Below, one piece after another: positions 57,293 to 64,000 of a DNA stretch of 64,000 bases. The DNA is taken from contig CAWBOY010000001.1 in assembly GCA_963790585.1 (NCBI GenBank), positions 930,001 through 994,000 on the forward strand, given 5' to 3'. The position numbers and the translations under genes are program-made. The stretch comes from CAWBOY01 sp963790585. Lineage in GTDB: Bacteria; Planctomycetota; Planctomycetia; Gemmatales; Gemmataceae. Under the pieces are notes generated by a model. That model saw only the letters and a program-made list of their open reading frames with translations. It made no database searches and was not told where the DNA came from. Every line of letters begins with the position of its first letter. Positions within the stretch are counted from its first letter, which is position 1.

Positions 57293-57544
57293 TTGTACGC
57301 TCCTTAAAGTTTCCGTAGCAGTTATTGCCGGGGCGGATGGCTTCAATAATGTCCACAATTGACTTGTGATTGAACAAAAGTCTAAAACAATTTATAATGT
57401 TAGGGCTATAACACGATCCACATGTATCGTATTCTAGGCTATGAAGCACGAAGGTCGATATAACGATACTCGAACATCATTGAACAATCGTCCATATCCC
57501 GCTTTTTAGACAGAAAACCGAAACGTAGACTTATCAGACCTCAC
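57293..57544. promoter_or_regulatory. Divergent intergenic region of the AraC-regulated operon
   Basis: About 250 bases separate the zinc alcohol dehydrogenase operon (-) from the AraC-type regulator gene (+). It is AT-richer than the neighbours. AraC-type regulators that are divergent from oxidoreductase operons usually bind direct repeats in such a region. No specific operator or promoter hexamers are called. Confidence 0.35.
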
Positions 57545-58481
57545 ATGAGACATATTCCGACGGAAAAACAAGTAAATCGAATGAGGGTAGACCAGGAAGA
57601 GTTGGCCGACCGGATCGCCACGGCATTGCCTCAAGATGGTGCAATCGAGGTGCAACCAGGGTTGCACTATCGACGGCATTCGCGGCCGACGGAACCGGTT
57701 TACGCGTCCGCTCAGCCCTCATTCTGCGTGATCGCGCAGGGAAGTAAGGACATTACGCTTGGAGAGGATACATTCCGATATGATCCTGCGCATTACCTCA
57801 TCAGCACAATGGAATTGCCACTGAGCGGCAAGGTGGTCGAAGCAACGCCGGAGCGGCCTTACCTGAGTTTCCGGCTAGTGCTGGACCCGTCCGTCGTGAC
57901 TTCGGTCATGGTGGAGTCCGGGATCGTGCAGCCGATGGGCGATAGTAATGTGAACGCGGTCGATGTCAGTTTGCTGAACGTGGATTTGCTCGATGCAACG
58001 GTTCGACTTGTTCGGCTCACGGAAAAACCCAACGAATTTCGCATACTTGCGGCCTTGGTTATGCGTGAGATCACCTATCGGCTGTTGATTGGAGCACAGT
58101 GCAATCGAATGCGGCACCTCGCAAAATTCGGCGGCCAGGCCCATCGGATGGCTCGTGCCGTCGAGATAATCCGCAATAATTTCGATAAGCCTTTGCGGAT
58201 CGATGGGCTCGCGAGAACTTACCATGAGCGTTTCGGGATTCCTTGCCCATTTCAAAACAGTAACTGGAATGAGTCCGTTGCAGTTCCAAAAGCAAATCAG
58301 ACTTCAAGAAGCCAGACGGTTAATGCTCAACGAAGACCTTGACGCCGCTCAGGCAGGGTTCCGCGTCGGTTACGATGACGCTTCGCACTTCAATCGTGAG
58401 TACAAGCGCTACTTTGGTAAACCACCGATGCATGATGTCGAACAGTTGCGCGAATTGTCTAGCCCCAGCACTATTTACTAG
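57545..58481 (+). CDS. AraC-family transcriptional regulator, AraC_N type (frame broken)
   Basis: About 310 residues. The N-terminal ligand-binding domain (AraC_N type) includes LHYRRHSRPTEPVYASAQPS and FCVIAQGSKDITLGEDTFRY. The C-terminal HTH_18 region (MARAVEIIRNNFDKPLRIDG, MSVSGFLAHFKTVTGMSPLQ, FQKQIRLQEARRLML) is in a different frame, which joins at about 58212 with two bases restored (ARELTMS). It probably activates the divergent dehydrogenase operon in response to an aldehyde or related ligand. The last codons end at 58479-58481. Confidence 0.88.
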
Positions 58482-58884
58482 CTTAGTTGACGCTAATCCT
58501 CGTACAGGCAAAAGGGTGGTTTGTCACGAAACTAGCGACTGGATTTGAAGAGTGTTCCTGCCAACTCTTTGCAGGGAAGGCACTAAATGGATTGCATTGC
58601 GCGGACGCACACACAACTCTCGCGAACGGTCCACCCGAATCCGTTGGGAAACGGCGATACTGAGAGACTGTCCTCAAAGCCCCTCGCCGCCGTACTCAGG
58701 GGCGAGGGGTTGGCGTGGGGGGTCATGTTTTCGGAGTCGTTCCCCCCTCACTCCAGACCCCTCTCCCCCGAGTACGGCGGCGAGGGGCTTTGGGGACAGT
58801 CTCTCAGATAGAGGCGCGTACTCAAATTAGCGAAGAGCCGAAAAAGAGCTTGCAAAACATTACACCTTACGGTATAACGTAGAC
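58482..58884. other. Intergenic region with a long palindrome
   Basis: About 400 bases. The palindrome at 58661-58806 fills much of it. A short AT-rich stretch around 58855-58880 before the ArsR gene probably contains its promoter. No gene is supported. Confidence 0.6.
58661..58806. repeat. Long palindrome, GAGACTGTCC.CAAAGCCCC family
   Basis: Left arm 58661-58706 (TGAGAGACTGTCCTCAAAGC, CCCTCGCCGCCGTACTC) pairs with right arm 58756-58806 (GAGTACGGCGGCGAGGGG, CTTTGGGGACAGTCTCTCA). The spacer, GGGGTTGGCGTGGGG and CCCCCCTC-like, forms further pairs. Confidence 0.8.
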
Positions 58885-59217
58885 ATGGATCAACTTACAA
58901 ATGTGCTGACAGCCATCTCCCACCCGACACGGCGGGCGATTATTGGCCAGCTCGCGAATGGGCCTGCTCGATTCCTGGATGTCGCGAAGCCGTTCGACAC
59001 GGCTTTAAACGCAGTAACGAAACATTTGAAGCTGCTCGAAAGAGCGGGACTCATTGAACGAAGGAAACAGGGCCGCGAAGTCCTCATTTCTCTTCGCGGG
59101 GAACCACTCCGTGAAGTAGCAATATGGCTGCATGAGTACGAGCGGTTCTGGAGCGAACGCCTCGACCAGTTTGAGCAGTATTTTAAGGACAAGAAATCCA
59201 AGGAGAAAAAGACATGA
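58885..59217 (+). CDS. ArsR-family transcriptional regulator
   Basis: A 110-residue winged-helix regulator starting MDQLTNVLTAISHPTRRAII. The DNA-reading helix is in TALNAVTKHLKLLERAGLIE, and the wing in RRKQGREVLISLRGEPLREV. No metal-binding CxC motif is present, so it is not an arsenic sensor proper; it belongs to the ArsR group found upstream of AHSA1 genes. The stop overlaps the next start in ATGA. It probably autoregulates the operon. Confidence 0.92.
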   Translation: MDQLTNVLTAISHPTRRAIIGQLANGPARFLDVAKPFDTALNAVTKHLKLLERAGLIERRKQGREVLISLRGEPLREVAIWLHEYERFWSERLDQFEQYFKDKKSKEKKT

Positions 59218-59648
59218 CGACTACATCCACCAAGACTCTTGAACTCAAGTTTGAACGCACGATCCCTGCTCCTCTGAGCGAGGTGTTTGATGCGTGGCTG
59301 GATCCGAAGATCCCGGGTACACCTTTTCATGAGCATGACAAGCTGATCATTAATCCGAAAGTAGACGGGTTCTTTTACTGGCTCATCAGGGGTACTCCCC
59401 ATTATGGGCGATTCACGGAAATCGAGCGACCGGGCCGAATTCAGCATACCTGGGTGTCGCCCTATACCTTGGGAAGTGAGTCGACGGTCACTGTGACATT
59501 TCAGAAAAAGGGAGAAAACACTGTGATGAGCCTCGTGCATTCCGACCTTCCGGATGACGTTAAGTCGCAAGCGCATGAGAAGGGTTGGAATTTCCTTCTC
59601 AATAGCTTTGTCGATATCTTTGGTAGTGGAGCGAGCGCTCGGAAGTAA
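59214..59648 (+). CDS. SRPBCC/AHSA1-domain protein
   Basis: A 144-residue START-like fold protein: LKFERTIPAPLSEVFDAWLD at the N-terminus, a cavity-forming GFFYWLIRGTPHYGRFTEIE, and LPDDVKSQAHEKGWNFLLNS at the C-terminus. It binds an unknown hydrophobic ligand. The gene overlaps the ArsR regulator by 4 bases, the usual ArsR-AHSA1 pairing. An alpha/beta hydrolase gene follows 68 bases downstream and could be co-transcribed. Confidence 0.92.
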   Translation: MTTTSTKTLELKFERTIPAPLSEVFDAWLDPKIPGTPFHEHDKLIINPKVDGFFYWLIRGTPHYGRFTEIERPGRIQHTWVSPYTLGSESTVTVTFQKKGENTVMSLVHSDLPDDVKSQAHEKGWNFLLNSFVDIFGSGASARK

Positions 59649-59716
59649 CACCGAGCGGGACGTTCCACCTAAGTCAAACGCGATCGGAAATCGTTACATT
59701 CTCGGAGGGTCGATTG

Positions 59717-60605
59717 ATGAAGCTGCGATTCATCGGAACGATGGCAATTTCGGTCTGCCTTATCGCGGCCATCGTCCGCGGCGAAGAACCCGACGTCAAG
59801 CCGATCAAGAAGACCTTTCGCGCCACGGATGGGGCGGGCATCGTCGGCGAGGTGCGCGGCAAGGGGGAGACGTCTCTCGTCTTCCTGCATGGTTGGGGCG
59901 GAGACCGCGAGTACCTGGAAGAACCAGGTTGCCACCTTCGCTGGGGACTACCGCATCGTCGCCCTGGATCAGGCCGGACATGGCGAGTCCCGAACCGACC
60001 GCAAGGGCTCCACGATCGGCGCCCTGGCCGGAGACGTCGAGACGGTCGTCAAGGACCTCGGGCTCAAGCGCGTGATTCTCATTGGCCACTCGATGGGAGG
60101 ATCGGTCGCGCTCGCGGCGGCGAAGCGGTTGCCTGGTACGGTCGTCGCCGTGATCGGCGTCGACACGCTGCACAACGCCGAGATGAAGTTCCCCGCGGAA
60201 GTGGCGGAGAAGGTGGCCGCCGATATCGAAAAGGATTTCAAGGGAACGATTCGAGCTGGTTTCTTCACCGCACTCTTGCCGGAGAAGGTGGACCCCGAAT
60301 TGGTGAGCTGGCTTGCGAAAAAAGCCGAGGCCCAAGAGCCGAAGATGGCCATCGCCCTCATGCGCGACATCTTCGGCCTCGACACTGCGAAGCTTTTTCG
60401 TGAGGCGAAAGTGCCTGTCCGCTGCATCAACTCCGGCGGCGGCTACGCGTTCTTCAATCCGACCGCGGTCGAGGTCAACAAGAAATACGCCGACTTCGCG
60501 GCGGTCTCCATCGACGCGGTCGGCCATTATCCGATGCTGGAGAAGCCGGACGAGTTCAACCGCGCTCTTCGAGATACGCTCAAAGAGTTCGCGATCAAAC
60601 GCTGA
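59717..60605 (+). CDS. Alpha/beta hydrolase, exported (frame broken)
   Basis: About 295 residues with a signal peptide (LRFIGTMAISVCLIAAIVRG). The oxyanion motif HGWGGDREYW, the nucleophile elbow GHSMGGSVALAAAKRLPGT and the histidine near the C-terminus in DAVGHYPMLEKPDEFN make a full catalytic triad. The frame breaks near 59920: the sequence reads TACCTGG where the family has TACTGG (REYWKNQVATFAG), one extra C. ATG at 59717 with GGAGG upstream fits the signal peptide. Probably a small-molecule esterase or haloperoxidase-like enzyme. Confidence 0.88.
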
Positions 60606-60758
60606 GTCGCATGTCGGTTGTTGCGCACGATCGCTCTCGTAGGGGAAACCGAAGAGCTATCGGATTTTTGCTATCGTAGAAAACGCACTAATGAGATGGG
60701 TAATATCTGGAAAAATAAACCTTCAGAACCATATCGGCCAAGATTTCGACACCCTAGG

Positions 60759-61005
60759 CTATGGTCGCCACTCCGGACCGAGCGAATCCTTGCCCGCTCC
60801 CGTGATGGCGGACCGCAGAATCACCTCACCCACCTCTTTGCGCACAAACCGCGCGGAGCCGTCGGCCATCAGGACCATGAAGTTTTTCGCATCCTCCCGG
60901 CCCAGCGGCGGGAGTGGTCGATCAGGGGAGTACGGGAGGTCGACGGGCTGGGGCAAGGGCGAATCCTCCCGTCCTTCGGCAATCATGATCGTGTTCGCCA
61001 TTCCG
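60759..61005 (-). pseudogene. C-terminal remnant of a DUF1559 protein
   Basis: The last 80 or so codons read as the C-terminus of planctomycete DUF1559 (pilin-like) proteins: NGMANTIMIAEGREDSPLPQ, DLPYSPDRPLPPLG and NFMVLMADGSARFVRKEVGE. The frame is open upstream to 61322, but no DUF1559 features (N-terminal methylation signal, NLKQ motif) are visible, so the gene is 5'-truncated. The missing 5' end faces the IS21-like element, whose insertion may have disrupted it. Confidence 0.65.
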
Positions 61006-61270
61006 TTGGGAAGTGTCAGCAGCGTTTTAGCATGGGGCCAAAATTGCGCGGTGGCCCGGGCCAGGGCGCGCAGGCAGGATCGCGGGCCAGGCCGCGCGCT
61101 TTCGTAGAGGGCCATAGGCGTGCACTGTCCCGGGCCAGCACGCGGCGTGGTTCTTTGGTTGGGATTTTGTGATAGGCTTGAAGCACTTCCCAGCGCCACT
61201 CGGCGCCAAAACGCCTCGGAGCCAGGCGCAACCTGGCCCCGAGACTTGACCGGCGGGAGCAAGACCTCCC

Positions 61271-61807
61271 TTGGGCCCACCCTCATTTCAGCATTTCTGT
61301 GGCCAACGGCCAGAGGCACCATGTCTTCGTCGAACGCGGCGTTGTTTGCTCAAGGGTTGTGAGCGACGCTTCACGCCGGCGCGTCCTCAGGCGCGCTATT
61401 GCAGCGCGGCCTGTCGCCGGGAGGCACAGCGGTGGCGACGCTGGCAGGCGAGCCAGCGTTATCGGTCCACCGAGCGAGGCCAAGAGCGGCGGCGGGAACA
61501 GAGCCGGCGGTATCGCGAGCGACAGCGTCAGCAACAGCGAACCGAGTCAGCTGACGAAGCTTTGCCGCGCGAGGGCCAGCGCCCAGGGTCTGCGTGCGAT
61601 GATTTTGCCAGGCGGCCCTGCGATCGACCGGGTTGTTATGAGCTTTTCCCGATCGCCGATGAACAATCGTGCAAGCGATTCTGTAGTTTGGCCTGCCGAC
61701 TGGCGTTACGTCGCGTGTTGGATCGTGAGGCGCGCTATCGGTCGCGGCGTCGGCGCTGGCGTTCGGAACGTGTGACCGAGCGTGTGCGGCCTCCAGATAC
61801 GTCGTGA
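61271..61807 (+). CDS. Basic protein with two treble-clef-like zinc fingers
   Basis: A 178-residue protein rich in arginine and glutamine. It has two cysteine clusters of the same style: CLLKGCERRFTPARPQARYC then SAAC (CX4C...CX3C), and CDRPGCYELFPIADEQSCKR then FCSLAC. A coiled basic linker (RRREQSRRYRERQRQQQRTE) separates them. Each cluster probably binds one zinc and the whole may bind nucleic acid. The start is uncertain: TTG at 61271 is the only upstream option in frame. An ATG at 61321 would read MSSSNA then RRCLLKGC if one base were restored near 61338. Family unknown. Confidence 0.6.
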   Translation: MGPPSFQHFCGQRPEAPCLRRTRRCLLKGCERRFTPARPQARYCSAACRREAQRWRRWQASQRYRSTERGQERRREQSRRYRERQRQQQRTESADEALPREGQRPGSACDDFARRPCDRPGCYELFPIADEQSCKRFCSLACRLALRRVLDREARYRSRRRRWRSERVTERVRPPDTS

Positions 61808-61962
61808 CCAAGTCTTTGCAGATATTTTTGAGCGAGCAGCCAGGATAAAGTGCCTCCACCCCAAACCGGAGAGAGGAGCGGGCGGTCGCGAGAGCGATTT
61901 TGCGTCCCCCGTTTCCTTTCTTCGAATGGAGGAAAGAGGGAGGTTTGGTGGAGGGTACGTAC

Positions 61963-62877
61963 ATGGCTTGGAACGACGGTATCTCACGACCGGTGATGCT
62001 TGCCGACCTGGGCCAGCACTATCGGCGTTATTGCCTGACCGATTTGGAGGCGGAGGAAGCAATGGCGGGATCGCTGCGTCGTTGGGGGCAGTTGTCACCG
62101 GTGGTGGTGTGTATGCGTGAGCAAAAATTGGAACTCCTCGACGGCTTCAAGCGTTATGCGGCGGCACGCCAGGTAGGTGGGTTAAGGAGTTTGAGCGTAC
62201 GAGTATTGGAGGTGGATGAGCCGACGGCAAAGGCGGCGATTCTGGGGTTGAACCGTGGTCAGGGTCCGGTACGGGAGTTGGAGGAGGCCTGGGTTGTCCA
62301 GGGGTTGGTACGTGACGATGGGATGACGCAGGTGGAAGCGGCCCACTTGTTGGGCCGACACAAGAGTTGGGTGTGTCGCCGCCTGGCGTTGTTGGAGCGG
62401 TTGAGTGTGGCGGTGAAAGAGGATTTGCGTTTGGGATTAGTGGGTCCGCCGTTGGCCCGTCAATTGACGCGGTTGCCCGTGGGCAACCAGGAAGCATTGT
62501 TGGAGTTGACGCGCCGGGAGACGTTGACGGCTCAGGAAGTGAGCGGCGTGATCGAGTTGTTGCAAGGTGCCAGTGACGAGCAGGCGGCGTTCGTGCTGGC
62601 GAAGCCTCGTGAGGCGTTGGCTCAGGTAAACGGTATGCCGACGGCATTGCGGGATCCACGTCTGAGTGGAGCCGGGAACTGGCTGGCGAAGCATTTGAGA
62701 CAGGCTTTGGAAACACTGACTCGTCTGGAGAATTGGCTTCGGACGCCGAACGTGCTTGAGTTGCGAACGCAGGATCGTGAGATCCTCCAGCCGATATTGG
62801 CGCGTGTCGGCGATCAGTCCCATGTGGTGGCGGAGTTGGTGTTGGGACCGGACCTCAAGCGTATGAGGCTGCCATGA
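61963..62877 (+). CDS. ParB/Spo0J-like nuclease-domain protein of an IS21-like element
   Basis: About 304 residues. The N-terminal ParB-like domain shows YCLTDLEAEEAMAGSLRRWG followed by LSPVVVCMREQKLELLDGFK, RYAAARQVGGLRSLSVRVLE, and the motif-like GLNRGQGPVRELEEAWVVQG. The middle HTH (RDDGMTQVEAAHLLGRHKSW, VCRRLALLERLSVAVKEDLR) resembles the KorB/ParB DNA-binding part. A GGAGGG ribosome binding site precedes ATG 61963. It is coupled by ATGA to istA, so it is probably translated with the transposase. It may direct target choice or partition; this role is not established for IS21. Confidence 0.85.
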   Translation: MAWNDGISRPVMLADLGQHYRRYCLTDLEAEEAMAGSLRRWGQLSPVVVCMREQKLELLDGFKRYAAARQVGGLRSLSVRVLEVDEPTAKAAILGLNRGQGPVRELEEAWVVQGLVRDDGMTQVEAAHLLGRHKSWVCRRLALLERLSVAVKEDLRLGLVGPPLARQLTRLPVGNQEALLELTRRETLTAQEVSGVIELLQGASDEQAAFVLAKPREALAQVNGMPTALRDPRLSGAGNWLAKHLRQALETLTRLENWLRTPNVLELRTQDREILQPILARVGDQSHVVAELVLGPDLKRMRLP

Positions 62878-64000
62878 ATGAGGCGTTGCGTCTGGAGATC
62901 GTGCAACGGCGTCAGAGTGGGATGTCGTTGCGTGCCATCGCGGAAGAATTGGGCCTGTCGCGTGGCGCCGTGACACGCGCGTTGGCACAGGTGCAAGCTC
63001 AGCGGGACGGACGGGTCGCCCGGCCCCGTCCACGCCACAGCATCATTGATCCCTTCGAGCCGCTCTTGAAGGAGTTGCTTGCCAAGTACCCGAATCTCAC
63101 CACCATGCGCGCCTTGGAAGAGTTGCAAGCACGCGGTTTCACTGGCCAGTACACCGTCGTACGTCAGCGCCTGGGATTGTTGCGGCCACGCGCCGCGCGG
63201 CCACCCGTGCCGCGCTTCGAGACCGGGCCAGGGATCCAAGCCCAAATGGACTACGGCGTCTATGACATCGACTTTACACGTGAAGGCCGCCGGCGTGTGT
63301 ACCTCTTCAGCTATTTGCTCGGCTACTCCCGCCGGCAGTATCTACGCTTCGTGGAATCGATGGATCTAACAACGACCTTGCGAGAACACGTACATGCCTT
63401 CCACCATCTTGGCGGCGTCGCGCGGGTCTGCCTGTATGACAACTTCAAAGCCGTGGTGCTGCGTCATGACGCCGATGGCGTTATCTACAACCCCAAGTTC
63501 CTGGCCTTCGCCACGCATTACGGCTTCCGGCCACAAGCCTGCCGCGTGCGCCGACCGCAAACGAAGGGTAAAGTCGAGCGAAAGATGTTCCACGTCGAAA
63601 GCAGTTTGCTCAATGGTCGCACCTTCGACACCCTCGAGCATCTCAACGAGGTGACCACCTGGTGGCTGCACAACGTCGCCGACATCCGTGTCCTACGCGA
63701 CTTCAAGGAGACGCCACTCCAGCGTCACCAACACGAACAACCACACTTGCTGACGCTGCCGACCTGTGACTTCGACACCGCCCAGGTCATCTATCGCCAC
63801 GTGAGCGTCGAGGGCTACGTCACCCATCGGCTCAACCTGTACTCCGTGCCGTGGACGTACATCGGCCAGGTGCTACCTGTACGCGTCACCGAGAGTGAAG
63901 TCGTCATCTACTCGATCGGTCTGGAGGAGATCGCACGCCACCTTCTCGTGGCCAGCTCCCACACGGGCGTTCGCCAGACCAACAAGACCCATCATCCCGC
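62874..64000 (+). CDS. istA: IS21-family transposase IstA (3' end outside window)
   Basis: The frame is open from ATG 62874 to the window end (375 codons). The N-terminal HTH reads LRLEIVQRRQSGMSLRAIAE and ELGLSRGAVTRALAQ. The integrase-like core has the DDE residues as QAQMDYGVYDIDFTREGRRR (D), CLYDNFKAVVLRHDADGVIY (D) and KGKVERKMFHVESSLLNGRT (E). The C-terminal beta-barrel part begins YVTHRLNLYSVPWTYIGQVL. An IstB ATPase would be needed for transposition and should follow. The sequence has no frame break in this window. Confidence 0.93.
   Translation, partial: MNEALRLEIVQRRQSGMSLRAIAEELGLSRGAVTRALAQVQAQRDGRVARPRPRHSIIDPFEPLLKELLAKYPNLTTMRALEELQARGFTGQYTVVRQRLGLLRPRAARPPVPRFETGPGIQAQMDYGVYDIDFTREGRRRVYLFSYLLGYSRRQYLRFVESMDLTTTLREHVHAFHHLGGVARVCLYDNFKAVVLRHDADGVIYNPKFLAFATHYGFRPQACRVRRPQTKGKVERKMFHVESSLLNGRTFDTLEHLNEVTTWWLHNVADIRVLRDFKETPLQRHQHEQPHLLTLPTCDFDTAQVIYRHVSVEGYVTHRLNLYSVPWTYIGQVLPVRVTESEVVIYSIGLEEIARHLLVASSHTGVRQTNKTHHP

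Larger units (their letters stand above)
61271..64000 (+). mobile_element. IS21-like element with zinc-finger and ParB-like passenger genes (partial)
   Basis: Three consecutive same-strand genes: a two-zinc-finger basic protein, a ParB-like protein and an IS21-type istA transposase that runs off the window. The last two overlap by 4 bases (ATGA), and the first two are separated by 155 bases. An istB-like ATPase gene would be expected just beyond 64000. The left boundary cannot be fixed: no terminal repeat was recognised between 60620 and 61270, and the right end is outside the window. The passenger genes are not part of the standard istA-istB arrangement. Confidence 0.7.

Noticed and set aside
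62147..62716. A minus-strand open frame with Pro/Ser/Thr-rich text
   Set aside because: It is opposite the ParB-like gene and has the composition of an antisense artefact.

Overview
The window reads as chromosomal DNA from a member of the Planctomycetota, most likely a Gemmataceae-like lineage. The signature genes are a PVC-type membrane-bound dehydrogenase fused to cytochrome c, a DUF1587/DUF1592 (PSD1-type) protein paired with a Tat-exported DUF1552 protein, an ECF sigma factor with a transmembrane C-terminal extension, a DUF1559 fragment, DUF4912, and paired DUF433/DUF5615 genes. The placement is inferred from gene content; no rRNA or tRNA is present to test it.

Layout. 1-2 kb: a YncE-like gene remnant and a group 2 sigma-70 factor (-). 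2-20.5 kb (+): a very large TPR/CsgG-like lipoprotein, the PVC dehydrogenase-cytochrome c, a CPBP protease, two YkgJ-type cysteine-cluster proteins, the PSD1/DUF1552 pair, a DUF433/DUF5615 toxin-antitoxin-like pair, a PQQ-like beta-propeller and an EamA transporter. 20.7-24.4 kb (-): the ECF sigma fusion, a DUF1848 protein, and a DUF3990 (ADP-ribosyltransferase-like) gene with a small partner. 24.5-32.9 kb (-): a complete F-type ATP synthase operon in the order Z-I-B-E-F-H-A-G-D-C. 33.5-37.8 kb: DUF4912, a MacB-like ABC exporter and a transglutaminase-like protein. 37.9-45.4 kb (-): cupin, GT4 glycosyltransferase, a three-gene ABC-2 exporter and a Gfo/Idh/MocA oxidoreductase. 45.5-49.7 kb (+): a D-aminoacylase-like amidohydrolase and a large catalase with a broken C-terminal domain. 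49.8-51.2 kb: an intact IS701-family element with terminal repeats and a 4-bp target duplication. 51.3-60.6 kb: a redox/detoxification neighbourhood (two SDRs, HAD phosphatase, a truncated SDR, CMD protein, aldo/keto reductase, zinc alcohol dehydrogenase, AraC regulator, ArsR + AHSA1 pair, alpha/beta hydrolase). 60.7-64 kb: a DUF1559 remnant next to an IS21-like element that carries a zinc-finger gene and a ParB-like gene ahead of istA and runs off the window.

Two window-wide properties stand out. About twenty short indels break reading frames that are otherwise well conserved, including four ATP synthase genes. Most are one-base losses in short homopolymers, so sequence error is the leading explanation; each affected gene is annotated over its reconstructed span with the break noted. 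Intergenic spaces also hold at least ten long imperfect palindromes of several unrelated sequence families, some repeated within the window.

The best candidates for undescribed biology are the IS21-like element with its two passenger genes, the DUF3990 gene with its downstream partner, the giant tandem-CsgG/TPR lipoprotein, and the unusual insertions in ATP synthase subunits alpha and a.
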